Part shown: positions 53,651 to 63,573 of the stretch, piece by piece
Layout of the letters: each line of letters opens with the position of its first letter
Numbering within the stretch: position 1 is the stretch's first letter
The notes under the pieces: generated by a model
What the model was told of the DNA's origin: nothing
Database searches by the model: none
The model's input: the letters and a program-made list of their open reading frames with translations, nothing else
Program-made: the position numbers and the translations under genes
Assembly: GCF_009725235.1 (NCBI RefSeq)
Contig: NZ_WJFC01000032.1
Location: 1-64,000, forward strand
Length of the DNA stretch: 64,000 bases
From: Scytonema sp. UIC 10036
GTDB lineage: Bacteria; Cyanobacteriota; Cyanobacteriia; Cyanobacteriales; Nostocaceae
Reading direction: 5' to 3'

Positions 53651-54811
53651 ATGAGAATTGCTTTTGTATCAACAATGGCTGGTTATCCTTGGGGAGGTAG
53701 TGAGTATCTATGGGCAGCAGCAGCAGCACAAGCTCTTGAGGAAGGACATGAGGTATTTATCTCTATCTATGATTGGTCTACAAATCATCCATTAATCACT
53801 AAGCTTCAGCATCAGGGGGCACGCTTACTTGCTCGACCTCGATTCCCTAAGTATCCATGTTTACTTTCTAAAGTTTTCAAAAAATTATTGCAATTTTGTT
53901 TTATAACACCAGCATTTTCTAATTCATTATATAAATCTGTTTTCGATTGTCATCCAGATATTATTTGTATTAGTCAAGGTAGCAGCTATGAAGCTATCTA
54001 TATTCCAGATTTTTTACATTTACTTAGTGGTAATTCGATTCCCTACATAGTTATTTGTCAATTTAACTCTGATACGGTTTCACTTGACAGTTCTACTAGG
54101 AACAAAGTCCAACGATTCTTCAATCAGGCTGCTGGCGTTGCTTTTGTTTCACATGACAACCTTAAATTAGCCGAACGCCAACTGGCTCAATCTTTGTCTA
54201 ATGCAGTCATAGTACAAAATCCTGTTAACTTGCTAGATTGTAGTTTAGTTCCCTGTCCACCACAATCAACAGTGAGTTTTGCTAGTGTTGCTCGCTTAGA
54301 AGCAGCTTGCAAAGGTCAAGACGTACTGCTCGAAGCCCTTAGTTTTCCAACGTGGAAACAACGAGATTGGCAATGTTGCCTTTATGGTTCTGGTCCTGAC
54401 CAAGCTTACTTGGAAGCTTTAGCTCAGCACTATGGTATTGGTGACAGAATTAAATTTATGGGACATATTAACGATGTTCGAGCAATTTGGGAAGATAACC
54501 ATATTTTAGTTCTCCCTTCTAGAGCAGAAGGTACACCTCTAGCCTTAGTGGAGGCAATGCTATGTGGTCGTCCTGCTGTTGTTACTGATGTTGGAGGTAA
54601 TACAGAGTGGATAAAAGAATCGCAAACTGGTTTCATTGCAGAAGCTCCAACTACTAAGTCTTTCAGTGCTGCTCTAGAAAGGGCATGGTTAGTTCAAGAC
54701 GAGTGGAAACAAATGGGCGTTAAAGCACATGAATATGCTAAAGCCAATTTTGATCCTTTGACGGTGCAAAAATTACTCAACATGATTCTTAATGCTACAA
54801 AAAGGAAGTAG
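53651..54811 (+). CDS. Glycosyltransferase family 4
   Basis: A 386-residue GT-B enzyme. FVSTMAGYPWGGSEYLWA is the start; VARLEAACKGQDVLLEAL marks the second domain and HILVLPSRAEGTPLALVEAM the E-x7-E donor-binding motif, followed by GRPAVVTDVGGNTEWI. The closest type is the retaining hexosyl transferases of capsule loci. The following GT2 gene begins one base after its stop, so the two are translationally coupled. Confidence 0.88.
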   Translation: MRIAFVSTMAGYPWGGSEYLWAAAAAQALEEGHEVFISIYDWSTNHPLITKLQHQGARLLARPRFPKYPCLLSKVFKKLLQFCFITPAFSNSLYKSVFDCHPDIICISQGSSYEAIYIPDFLHLLSGNSIPYIVICQFNSDTVSLDSSTRNKVQRFFNQAAGVAFVSHDNLKLAERQLAQSLSNAVIVQNPVNLLDCSLVPCPPQSTVSFASVARLEAACKGQDVLLEALSFPTWKQRDWQCCLYGSGPDQAYLEALAQHYGIGDRIKFMGHINDVRAIWEDNHILVLPSRAEGTPLALVEAMLCGRPAVVTDVGGNTEWIKESQTGFIAEAPTTKSFSAALERAWLVQDEWKQMGVKAHEYAKANFDPLTVQKLLNMILNATKRK

Positions 54812-54812
54812 T

Positions 54813-55715
54813 ATGCAACATATTGTTTTAAGTGTTATCATCTGTACTCACAATCCAAGGCTAAATTACCTTGAGAGAGTATTACAAGCTCTGAAGAACC
54901 AAACTTTACCAACCGAGTTGTGGGAACTCTTACTTATTGATAATGCTAGTGACAAACTTCTTTCATCAGAAGTTGACTTAAGCTGGCATCCTCAATCTCG
55001 TTATATTCGTGAAGAAAAGCTAGGTTTAACGCCTGCTCGTTTAAGAGGTATTAAAGAAACAGTAGCTGAAACTTTGGTCTTTGTTGATGATGATAACGTT
55101 TTAGACTCAGATTATTTAGAAGTTGCGTCGAAAATCAGCAAAGATTGGCCCATCCTTGGTGCTTGGGGTGGACAAATCAGACCTGAGTTTGAAGAGATTC
55201 CTCCAGATTGGACAAAACCTTACTGGGGAGCTTTAGCAATTAAAGAATTTGACCAAGATATGTGGTCGAACTTGCTTGAAGCTATCCCAACTGGTGCAGG
55301 AATGTGTGTCCGAAAAATTATAGCTCAGAAGTATAGTGAATTAACCCATAACAACCAAAAACGGCTTCTATTAGACAGAAGAGGTAAGTTATTAACTTCT
55401 GCTGGGGATTTAGATCTAGCACGCACAACTCGCGATCTGAACTTGGGTACGGGGTTATTTGTTGCTTTGAAGCTCACTCACTTGATTCCAGCCTACAGGT
55501 TACAGGAGAAATACTTAATTCGATGGTTAGAAGGGAATTCGTACTCTTGCACGATACTTAATTATATCAGAGGTGAGGTACCTCCACCAGTCGATTTTAC
55601 CTGGGTTAGAAAACTAATTGATTTGTATCGCCTTTTGCGTATGAAACCTAGACAGCGCCGTTTTCATCAAGCTTGGCAGCGGGGAAGAATGCTAGCTATC
55701 AAGGAGATATTATAA
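54813..55715 (+). CDS. Glycosyltransferase family 2
   Basis: About 300 residues. LSVIICTHNPRLNYLERVLQ starts the GT-A domain; LVFVDDDNVLDSDYL is the DxD metal motif and GAWGGQIRPEFEEIPPDW the acceptor loop of a cyanobacterial GT2 group. ATG 54813 has AAGGAAG nearby and follows the upstream stop directly. The stretch WTKPYWGALAIKEF is typical of the group. The downstream 220-base gap holds protein-like codons in another frame but no start I trust. Confidence 0.85.
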   Translation: MQHIVLSVIICTHNPRLNYLERVLQALKNQTLPTELWELLLIDNASDKLLSSEVDLSWHPQSRYIREEKLGLTPARLRGIKETVAETLVFVDDDNVLDSDYLEVASKISKDWPILGAWGGQIRPEFEEIPPDWTKPYWGALAIKEFDQDMWSNLLEAIPTGAGMCVRKIIAQKYSELTHNNQKRLLLDRRGKLLTSAGDLDLARTTRDLNLGTGLFVALKLTHLIPAYRLQEKYLIRWLEGNSYSCTILNYIRGEVPPPVDFTWVRKLIDLYRLLRMKPRQRRFHQAWQRGRMLAIKEIL

Positions 55716-55936
55716 ATTGTCAGTATAGATACAGTTTTATTACAAAAATAACAATAGCGATATATAAGCATTGGCTCGCACCATCATACCTGACTAAGTC
55801 CTTATTTTTAATGAAACGTTATCTGAATTTAAGGATGAACGGAATTAAGCAGCGACTGCGTTCATTCAATATGTAATCTCATATAATCAGGGTTTTTTAT
55901 GGAATTCAAATCAAAGACTTTTGGGAGATGTAACGA

Positions 55937-56914
55937 ATGATTTATAATCAATCAAAAGCAGTTTTAACAATAGCAACTGGCAAATTAATTTATATCCAGA
56001 TGGCGGTTAATCTTGCACGTTCTTTTAAGTGGTGGCACAAAAATAGTTCAATAAAATTTGTATTAGCAACTGACCAGAAACATTTACTTCCTGAAGATTT
56101 GCTAGATATTGAAATTATTGAATTGCAACCAGGGGAGTACGGTTATGGCTTTTCTCCTAAGTTGTATTTAGACAAACTCGCTCCAGCTAAACATACTCTC
56201 TTTATTGATGCAGATTGTCTCTGCGTAAATTCTTTGGACTCAGTATTCGAGCGCTTTGCAGGTCATGCAGTTTCTGTAGTTGGAGGAACAATTTCCCAAG
56301 GTGAATGGTTTGGTGATGTCGCAAGAGTGTGTCAACGCTTCAAAGTAGCAGTTTTACCCAAGTTTAATGGGGGTGTTTACTACCTAGAAAAGGGTGAACT
56401 AAGCGATCGTGTCTACAGTACTGCTCGTGAATTAGAACCCCAATACGACGAGATTGGTTTAGTGCGGTTGCGGAATCGTCCGAACGATGAATTATTGATG
56501 GCTATCGCTATGGCGTTACATAACCAGACTCCTATCCCCGACGATGGATCTATTATGAGTGACCCCCAAGCTTGTCCTGGTGCATTATTCATAGATGTAT
56601 TGCGAGGAAAGTCACGTCTGCTAAATCCTCCTGCTCCTCACCCTAAACATCAAGCCTGGTATCCCTTTACGGAAGTTAATCCAGTTATAGTACATTTTTT
56701 AGGGGATTACACCACAAAATACCCTTATAAGCGAGAGGAATTCAAGTTGTTACTGGCAGGATCTGAAGGTTGGCCAATTAGGGCAGCCGATCTATGGGCT
56801 ACTGTGTTTCGCACCATTCCTTTGTTGAGTATTCAGATTTTGAAGAATACTCTGCGACCTGCTTACCGAAAATTGTTTGGTACTAGACGTATAGCGGTTT
56901 CAGAGCGTCTGTAA
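55937..56914 (+). CDS. Glycosyltransferase, GT8-like
   Basis: A 325-residue GT-A protein. AVLTIATGKLIYIQMAVNLA, FVLATDQKHLLPEDLLD and then HTLFIDADCLCVNSLDSVF, with DAD as DxD metal site, resemble family 8-type enzymes. FNGGVYYLEKGELSD and NRPNDELLMAIAMALHNQTP form the acceptor side. Its product and donor are unknown. It belongs to the plus-strand run. Confidence 0.75.
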   Translation: MIYNQSKAVLTIATGKLIYIQMAVNLARSFKWWHKNSSIKFVLATDQKHLLPEDLLDIEIIELQPGEYGYGFSPKLYLDKLAPAKHTLFIDADCLCVNSLDSVFERFAGHAVSVVGGTISQGEWFGDVARVCQRFKVAVLPKFNGGVYYLEKGELSDRVYSTARELEPQYDEIGLVRLRNRPNDELLMAIAMALHNQTPIPDDGSIMSDPQACPGALFIDVLRGKSRLLNPPAPHPKHQAWYPFTEVNPVIVHFLGDYTTKYPYKREEFKLLLAGSEGWPIRAADLWATVFRTIPLLSIQILKNTLRPAYRKLFGTRRIAVSERL

Positions 56915-56958
56915 AATGACGGTAATTGCTGCATATAGCTTGTCAGGTAAATAATCTA

Positions 56959-57927
56959 ATGGATGTTTCTGTTATTATTCCGACTTATAATCGCCTTTGG
57001 TGTCTTCCCAAAGCGATAGAGTCTTGCCGCCACACTCAATGTCAAACTGAAATCATTGTAGTTGATGATGGCAGTTCTGATGGCACTTGGGAATGGCTAC
57101 AAACTCAACCAGACATTATTAGTCTGCGACAGGATAACTGGGGTAAATGCTGGGCTGTTAATCGTGGTTTTACCTTTGCCCAAGGTAAGTATATACGCTT
57201 TCTAGACTCTGATGACTGGCTCTGCCCTGAAGCAATTGATCGACAGTTTGAGTTGACCATAACACAGGAAACAGACGTAGTAGTTGGAGGCTACGAAGTG
57301 TATTCACAAGAAGGAACACTTCTGCGGCAAGTTTACTGGAATGATTGCGATGATTTCGTAGCTCAACAACTGGGTGAGTGCGATAGTTCTCATTACTCTG
57401 CTTACCTATTTCGTAGAGAATTTCTCAAAGATATTCCCCATCGTCCAGACTACGCTTGGCGCGATGACCGTCTATTAATCATTGAGGTAGCCATAGCAAA
57501 TCCTAAAGTTGCAGTCTATCCACAACCTACCTTTTGTCATCGTCATCATTCTCAAACCCGACTACAATTTCAGCAAGGAATGACAGCAGTAGCTACAAAT
57601 TTACAACATTTGACACTTTACAAAAAGTGCCTTAGTAAACTTGCTGCAAGAGATCAGCTTACCCCACGCCGCCGAAAAGCAAGCTGTAAAATACTTTGGT
57701 CTCTTGCTCATTGGATTGCGTATACTCATCTACATGAGGCTTGCGAAGTTGTGGATTGGATTTATCAGCTAGATCCTGATTTTCAACCTCCTGAGCCGGG
57801 GTTGTTAGGAAAGCTATACACTTATCTTGGCTTTCGGCATACAGAAAATTTATTATGGCTGCGGCGGAATATCTTGACTTTGTTTGGTAAACGTTCAAAC
57901 ATAAAATATCATGATTTTTCAGTTTGA
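56959..57927 (+). CDS. Glycosyltransferase family 2
   Basis: About 322 residues from ATG 56959. VSVIIPTYNRLWCLPKAIES, IIVVDDGSSDGTWEWL and YIRFLDSDDWLCPEAID (DSDD metal site) define GT2. VVGGYEVYSQEGTLLRQVYW and PDYAWRDDRLLIIEVAI follow as in related capsule enzymes. The C-terminal 100 residues are helical and Arg-rich. An AGG stands about 11 bases before the start. The stop is 250 bases from the next gene. Confidence 0.88.
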   Translation: MDVSVIIPTYNRLWCLPKAIESCRHTQCQTEIIVVDDGSSDGTWEWLQTQPDIISLRQDNWGKCWAVNRGFTFAQGKYIRFLDSDDWLCPEAIDRQFELTITQETDVVVGGYEVYSQEGTLLRQVYWNDCDDFVAQQLGECDSSHYSAYLFRREFLKDIPHRPDYAWRDDRLLIIEVAIANPKVAVYPQPTFCHRHHSQTRLQFQQGMTAVATNLQHLTLYKKCLSKLAARDQLTPRRRKASCKILWSLAHWIAYTHLHEACEVVDWIYQLDPDFQPPEPGLLGKLYTYLGFRHTENLLWLRRNILTLFGKRSNIKYHDFSV

Positions 57928-58177
57928 ACTGAAACACATTAACGAAAATAAATTCTCATAATAACTTCAGATGCTCCTACCTAGAACAGTACTTAACACC
58001 ATTAACTACTTACTACTTCAACCGCTAAATATACATCTCGATACCTTAACATCTGAGAAATTGGAAAAGGTTTTTATCTCTATGCATTGGGAGTTAATAC
58101 CTCTTTAGGGTAAAGACTTGTTCAAACCGATGCTCTGTTTACACGTAGTATCTCATAGAAACTTTCTACACTAAGCT

Positions 58178-59344
58178 ATGCGAATCTTTTTAGTTTGTCA
58201 GCAATCTATTTATAACCACCCTATCCCTGCGTATCAGTTCTGGAAAACCTATTTTAGAAACGGAATAGCAGAAGCTGGTTATGAATGGGTTGAGGCTCAA
58301 GATGTTGATTGGGCAAAAGGTTTAGTTAATTTGGATAAATATTCTCTTAAAAAATGGCGTGAACATTCATGGAACATTACTGTTGATTCAATAAAAAAAC
58401 AACATCAAATAAAGCCTATTGATATTTTTCTCAGTTATCTTTTTCCACAGCAAGTTGAACTACAAGCTGTACAAGAAATTCAATTATTAGGAATACCTTG
58501 TATAAATTTTTTTTGTGACAATGTTAGAAATTTTCTTAAGATTCCTAAAGAATTTTCCTGTTTTGATATTCATTGGGTTCCTGAATTTAAAGCAATTAAA
58601 ATGTATCAACAAGCAGGTTTAAGATATGTCTATGCTCCAATGCCTGTTTGGATTCCACCACATAAACGAACTTATTGCCATCCTGAAAATTATGGTATTA
58701 GCTTCATTGGTTCTCAAGATATTCAGCGAGAAGCTCTGTTGGCTCAAGTCCTAAAGCTCGGTATCTCATTAGAAATTCGTGGAGAGGGTTGGAATCAAGA
58801 AAATAATACTGAATTTATTGAAAGATTCCAAGATAAAAACTTATTGAAAACATTTATTAATCAATTAGATTTTCTACAAAGAGATGGTTTTCTTTCTTAT
58901 AAAGAAAAAATTATGCATAAGTTTCAACCTAAGAAAAAAAAATATCAATTTCAAAACTCTATTAAAGCCAAACCGAATCCTCAAGAATATACGCAAATTA
59001 TTCAAGAAAGCTTGATTACTTTGGGAATTAATCGTTATCCTAGTTTTCGCTATCCTTTTTCTCAACCGGATACCTATTCCCGAATGCGAGACATAGAAGC
59101 CCCGATGATGGGTGCTTGCTACTTGACTGAGTGGACAGAAGGACTAAATCACCTTTATGATTTAGGTGAAGAAATTGAAACTTATCACTCTTCCGAGGAA
59201 CTGGTAGAGAAAATTAGAGAACTGGAAAAGAATTCAGAGAAAAGAAAAAATATGCGTTATAAAGCTCAGAGAAGAGCTTTGGCAGAACATACAGTTGCTA
59301 GAAGTATTTCTAAAATTAGTGATGCTTTAGGTCTTAAAAAATGA
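58178..59344 (+). CDS. CgeB-like glycosyltransferase
   Basis: A 388-residue protein. SYLFPQQVELQAVQEIQLLG and INFFCDNVRNFL open it; GISFIGSQDIQREALLAQVL and then RDIEAPMMGACYLTEWTEGL with GEEIETYHSSEELVEKI correspond to the end of CgeB/GT-B (Glyco_trans_1_2) proteins, seen in spore-coat and cyanobacterial capsule loci. The region 225-290 is unusually Lys/Gln-rich (FQPKKKKYQFQNS). The donor is unknown. Confidence 0.75.
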   Translation: MRIFLVCQQSIYNHPIPAYQFWKTYFRNGIAEAGYEWVEAQDVDWAKGLVNLDKYSLKKWREHSWNITVDSIKKQHQIKPIDIFLSYLFPQQVELQAVQEIQLLGIPCINFFCDNVRNFLKIPKEFSCFDIHWVPEFKAIKMYQQAGLRYVYAPMPVWIPPHKRTYCHPENYGISFIGSQDIQREALLAQVLKLGISLEIRGEGWNQENNTEFIERFQDKNLLKTFINQLDFLQRDGFLSYKEKIMHKFQPKKKKYQFQNSIKAKPNPQEYTQIIQESLITLGINRYPSFRYPFSQPDTYSRMRDIEAPMMGACYLTEWTEGLNHLYDLGEEIETYHSSEELVEKIRELEKNSEKRKNMRYKAQRRALAEHTVARSISKISDALGLKK

Positions 59345-59471
59345 AGCAAAATAACTCCGCTAACCCTGAGCTTTTATCTAAATTTACCAATGTGTGGCAT
59401 CAGAATCAGAAGGGCGGATGGATATGTATCGTATCAATGAGATCCAGCAGTTAAGTAAGGTTTAAATACTA

Positions 59472-60461
59472 ATGAGCCGCCTGTGCTTGTACTACATTCG
59501 AGAATCAGAACAAAATCGATGGCTACCTGGAGATCGCTATGTTCGCCCAATTGTTCGTCGCATCATCCGTGGAGCTCCTCGTCCTGGAGGTGTCGATAAA
59601 GTATTTATTAATTTGTGCCTGGGATTGGATAAGTTAGGAATTCCTTACGAGGTTAATTTACCTTTCCCTAAATTACAGCAACACGATCGCGTTGGTATTT
59701 TGGGGCGGGGTCTCTCATGCCTAAACGGCTACAATCAACGAAATCCTATTGTTGCTGGGATTGGTTTAATGACCCATCCGAGTGAGTGGCCCAATCTTTG
59801 TGAACAGTATCCTGTAGTCAGATATCTCCAGCACTCTCACTGGGCTAATGAAGTCTATAAACCCTATTTTGGTCATCGCTGCACAATCTGGCCTGTCGGA
59901 ATTGACACTGAGACTTGGTGCTCTACACATAGCGAAAGTAAATCAATTGATTTCTTGATTTACAACAAAATCATGTGGAATTACGACCAACGAAACTTAG
60001 ATCTCTTAGAGCCAATATGTCGCATTTTGACTCAAAAAAAACTCTCCTTTGAACAGCTGCGTTACGGCTTTTATCATCCGCAGGATTATCGCCAAGCTCT
60101 CAAGCGCTGTCGCGCTATGATTTTTCTGTGTGAGCATGAGAGCCAAGGACTTGCTTACCAGGAATGCTTATCTAGTGATATACCCATTCTCGCTTGGGAT
60201 CGAGGAGAATGTTTAGACCCTAATCGTTTCAAATGGGGAATGCCACACATTCCTGCTACCTCTGTTCCTTACTGGGATGAGCGCTGCGGAGTCAAGTTCA
60301 AAGACATTCATGAGTTTCCTATAAGGTTGGGGGAGTTCTTAGAAAAACTCAACTCTCAGCAATTTTCCCCCCGCAACTACATATTAGAAAACCTAACTTT
60401 GGAAAAGTGTGCCCGCCATTACCTAGAAATTTTGAACCAAGTGCAGAAAAGCATAACTTAG
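59472..60461 (+). CDS. Putative glycosyltransferase of the locus
   Basis: A 329-residue protein starting YYIRESEQNRWLPGDRYVRP. It has GAPRPGGVDKVFINLCLGLD, as in GT-B N-terminal loops, and later FLCEHESQGLAYQECLSSDI, where the E-x7-E motif would stand, followed by PILAWDRGE. Overall it fits a small GT-B transferase. The next gene begins on the base after its stop, which means tight coupling. I am less sure of this family than of the neighbours. Confidence 0.7.
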   Translation: MSRLCLYYIRESEQNRWLPGDRYVRPIVRRIIRGAPRPGGVDKVFINLCLGLDKLGIPYEVNLPFPKLQQHDRVGILGRGLSCLNGYNQRNPIVAGIGLMTHPSEWPNLCEQYPVVRYLQHSHWANEVYKPYFGHRCTIWPVGIDTETWCSTHSESKSIDFLIYNKIMWNYDQRNLDLLEPICRILTQKKLSFEQLRYGFYHPQDYRQALKRCRAMIFLCEHESQGLAYQECLSSDIPILAWDRGECLDPNRFKWGMPHIPATSVPYWDERCGVKFKDIHEFPIRLGEFLEKLNSQQFSPRNYILENLTLEKCARHYLEILNQVQKSIT

Positions 60462-61700
60462 ATGGCAAATATTCTTATCTTAATTAGCGGGCATTTGTGT
60501 ATGGCTCCTCGTCCTCAAAAGGAAGCAGAAGCACTAGCTAACACTGGTCATGATGTGACAGTGCGTGGTTTTTGGTTTGACCCAGAGTTAGTGAAACGCG
60601 ATTGCCTTCTCATGACTAACAAAAAATGGCGCTTTGAACCCATTATTGACTTTCAACCAATTTATCGTCAAAAAAACTTTGGAATCAGACTTCAAAGCCG
60701 AGTAGCTAAGGAAAAATTTAAACGGTTCGGCACTTTCTCACCAGCCTTACTAGGATACGGTGTAAAAGCAATGCTAAAAGTTGCCCGTCAATTTCGTGCT
60801 GACTTGACGATTGTTCACTCGGAACCAGGTCTTTGGGTGGGCAATTGTTTACTAGATGAAGGCTACCGTGTAGGAGTAGACTTTGAAGATTGGTTTTCTG
60901 AAGACCTTTTACCGGATGCTCGTGCTGTTCGACCAATTGCTCAACTGAAGACTCTAGAGAGCCGCCTTGCTCGTGACTGCACCTACTGTTTAACGACCTC
61001 CCATACTCTAGCTGAGGCTTTGGCAGAAGCTTACCAAGCACCAAAACCAACTGTTATTTATAACACGTTTCCCTGGTTCGAACGGCAACAAATTGATTAT
61101 CAAAAGCGCGATCGCCACAATCCTAACCTACTATCTATTCACTGGTTTTCTCAAACAATTGGACCGGGACGAGGATTAGACACTCTCTTTCATGCTTTAC
61201 AGTACCTAAAAATACGTGTAGAAATTCATCTTCGGGGCAAGTACCCTGATAGCTATCATCAAGAATTAGAATCGTTAATTCCAGATGAGTGGCGTGATTA
61301 CCTATTTATTCACCCCACTGTCTGTAATGCTGAATTACTATCTCGTATTACCGAGCATGATATTGGGTTAGCTTTAGAATGCACAGATATTCCGAGCAGA
61401 GATTTTACAGTAACGAATAAACTATTTCAATATTTACAAGCTGGTCTAGCAGTGATTGCTACTGACACAGTTGGTCAACGCGAAATATTCTCCCAACAGC
61501 CCGCAATTGGTCGATTAGTTCCCAGTAATAATCCTTTATCTCTAGCACAAGCTCTAAACGAATTGTTAGAATTTCCTGAAAAATTGAAATCGGCTAAAGA
61601 TGCGGCTCTACTAGCATCTAAAAAACAGTTTTGTTGGGAGATAGAAGCACAAAAACTTGTAAAATTATCTGAGATTGCAATAATTAATAATAGTAAATAA
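60462..61700 (+). CDS. Glycosyltransferase family 4
   Basis: A 412-residue GT-B protein. ILILISGHLCMAPRPQKEAE and DVTVRGFWFD start the first Rossmann fold; SIHWFSQTIGPGRGLDTLFH begins the donor domain and LFQYLQAGLAVIATDTVGQR the late motif. The motif APRPxKEAEAL is frequent among cyanobacterial transferases of such loci. It follows the previous gene without a gap and is followed by the next after 23 bases. Confidence 0.82.
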   Translation: MANILILISGHLCMAPRPQKEAEALANTGHDVTVRGFWFDPELVKRDCLLMTNKKWRFEPIIDFQPIYRQKNFGIRLQSRVAKEKFKRFGTFSPALLGYGVKAMLKVARQFRADLTIVHSEPGLWVGNCLLDEGYRVGVDFEDWFSEDLLPDARAVRPIAQLKTLESRLARDCTYCLTTSHTLAEALAEAYQAPKPTVIYNTFPWFERQQIDYQKRDRHNPNLLSIHWFSQTIGPGRGLDTLFHALQYLKIRVEIHLRGKYPDSYHQELESLIPDEWRDYLFIHPTVCNAELLSRITEHDIGLALECTDIPSRDFTVTNKLFQYLQAGLAVIATDTVGQREIFSQQPAIGRLVPSNNPLSLAQALNELLEFPEKLKSAKDAALLASKKQFCWEIEAQKLVKLSEIAIINNSK

Positions 61701-61723
61701 GGTTATTTAAAAACTCAAACAAT

Positions 61724-62722
61724 ATGCGCTCTAATCATGGCGTAACTTTACAAATCAATCTAGCCCCTAGTGACTGGCTTCATGCCAAATATACATTACC
61801 TCATCAGCTAAGACAATTAGCTCAACAAGTAGATGAAATATTACTAACGTTAGATTTACATCGTAGCCCTGGACGTTTTTCTGAAGGTTGGCAAGAAAGA
61901 CTACCAAAAATTCAAAATTTGATCCAAGAATGCTGTACTCAGTATCCTCATGTACATTTAAAAGAAGTTGACTATTCCCCAAAAGTCGTTGCTAATGTAA
62001 GTGATATGTTTTTTGGTGGACTTCCTATTCCACCTAAAGACTTTCGAGGTGGTCCCTTCTACTCTTATTTTTTTGGTTTATATTCTGCTCAACACAATTA
62101 CATATTTCATCTTGATTCCGATTTAATGTTTGGAGGAGGAAGTTCTACATGGATTGCTGAAGCTATTGACTTATTAAATCAACGTCCTAATGTTTTAGTG
62201 TGTGGTCCGCTTCCAGGTCCACCAACTGCTGATGGTCAATTGCGATCGCAAGTTGCAGAAACAGAACCTTATGACTCGCCTGCTTTTCGCTTTTCTTCTT
62301 TGAGTTCTCGCTATTTTCTATTAGATAGAAATCGATTTACATCTCTAGTTAAGAAGCTTCCTCTCAAATATGCGCCTATACGCGGTATTATCAAAGCTTT
62401 AGTAGAAGGTAATTATCCTTACAATTTACCAGAAAAGATTTTTACCGAAGCAATGCTAGAGAACTCTTTATATCGAATTGAATTTTTAGGAAAACAAACT
62501 GGAATGTGGTCACTTCACCCTCCCTATCGTTCAAAAAATTTTTATGACTGCCTTCCTGAACTGATTCAAAGAGTAGAATCTGGAGATATTCCTGAAGCTC
62601 AGCGAGGAGTTCATGATGTTAATGACAGCTTAGTAGATTGGAGTAGTGCCAAAGAAGCTCTTAAAAAAAATCGTTGGTGGAAGCGAATGGGAAAGCAATT
62701 AAAGCAAAAACTTCTAAATTAA
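61724..62722 (+). CDS. GT-A-like glycosyltransferase
   Basis: A 332-residue protein. VTLQINLAPSDWLHAKYTLP starts it, and YIFHLDSDLMFGGGSSTWI gives an acidic DSD metal site typical of GT-A folds. LVCGPLPGPPTADGQLRSQV and YDSPAFRFSSLSSRYFLLDR are not known to me from other proteins. It probably belongs to a narrowly distributed family of polysaccharide transferases. It ends one base before the FkbM-like gene, so the two are coupled. Confidence 0.7.
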   Translation: MRSNHGVTLQINLAPSDWLHAKYTLPHQLRQLAQQVDEILLTLDLHRSPGRFSEGWQERLPKIQNLIQECCTQYPHVHLKEVDYSPKVVANVSDMFFGGLPIPPKDFRGGPFYSYFFGLYSAQHNYIFHLDSDLMFGGGSSTWIAEAIDLLNQRPNVLVCGPLPGPPTADGQLRSQVAETEPYDSPAFRFSSLSSRYFLLDRNRFTSLVKKLPLKYAPIRGIIKALVEGNYPYNLPEKIFTEAMLENSLYRIEFLGKQTGMWSLHPPYRSKNFYDCLPELIQRVESGDIPEAQRGVHDVNDSLVDWSSAKEALKKNRWWKRMGKQLKQKLLN

Positions 62723-62723
62723 A

Positions 62724-63554
62724 ATGACTCAAGAAATTTGTCCTCAAGTTAAAAACTTTTACTCCCTTCCATTTCCTCTCTTATGGTTACAAGCCATTGA
62801 TTTTCCTCATAAGCTAGGAATTTGTGAGCGCCTTTTTGGTAAAGCGCTTGTATCACAAGGTATACGTTGGGTAAAAACTGGAGCAGGCATTCCTTGGAAA
62901 CTTAACTTAGCAAACCCAACTCATAGATGGATTGTTTATGGCAAATATGAAGGCGCATCATTTATTAACTGGGCTAGGAAATTTCTCGCGTCAGATGGCA
63001 TTATTGTAGATTCGGGAGCAAATATTGGTCAAATGTTAATGTACATAGCGCAGTGGGTACCACAAGGCAAAATACTAGCATTTGAACCTGGACAAGAAGC
63101 AGCTAATTGGCTTGAAGAATGTTTATCTGAGCATACACATTTACCTGTAGAAATTCTCCGAGTAGGTCTTGGTGCTTCTACTGCCCAATTATGTCTTAAA
63201 AGTATAGGAGCTAACTATGGACATGGTGCCTGGAATCAAGTATCTGAAAATGAAGGTGAAGCTATTCATATTGTACGTTTAACAGATGAATTAGCAGCAC
63301 GTTCTATTGAAACTGTAAATTTATGGATTTTAGATGTAGAAGGCTTTGAAATTCCAGCGTTACAAGGAGCAGAAGTGTTACTCAAAGAGCATCGGATCAA
63401 AGCGATATATGGAGAATTAGATGGTAGTAATGGTCAACGAATTATAGAGTATTTGAGTACATTTGGCTATCGCTGTTATCTCTTGAAAAATAACCAACTC
63501 TACATTCCTGATGAATTACCCAGCCACACCAACGGACTTTTTTTAGCTAACTAA
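62724..63554 (+). CDS. FkbM-family SAM-dependent methyltransferase
   Basis: A 276-residue enzyme. IIVDSGANIGQMLMYIAQW is the SAM motif, KILAFEPGQEAANWLEE motif II, and NLWILDVEGFEIPALQGAEV the FkbM signature. These enzymes O-methylate sugars or hydroxyls in glycans and antibiotics. Together with the TylF-like enzyme there are two methyltransferases in the locus. The N-terminal 75 residues lie outside the usual domain. Confidence 0.88.
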   Translation: MTQEICPQVKNFYSLPFPLLWLQAIDFPHKLGICERLFGKALVSQGIRWVKTGAGIPWKLNLANPTHRWIVYGKYEGASFINWARKFLASDGIIVDSGANIGQMLMYIAQWVPQGKILAFEPGQEAANWLEECLSEHTHLPVEILRVGLGASTAQLCLKSIGANYGHGAWNQVSENEGEAIHIVRLTDELAARSIETVNLWILDVEGFEIPALQGAEVLLKEHRIKAIYGELDGSNGQRIIEYLSTFGYRCYLLKNNQLYIPDELPSHTNGLFLAN

Positions 63555-63573
63555 ATAGGTAGGAAACTTTATC

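Noticed and set aside
55716..55936. Protein-like frame after the GT2 gene (IYKHWLAPSYLTKSLF)
   Set aside because: It lacks a trustworthy start and ribosome binding site. It could be a frameshifted tail of the GT2 gene, but I cannot show this without homologues.
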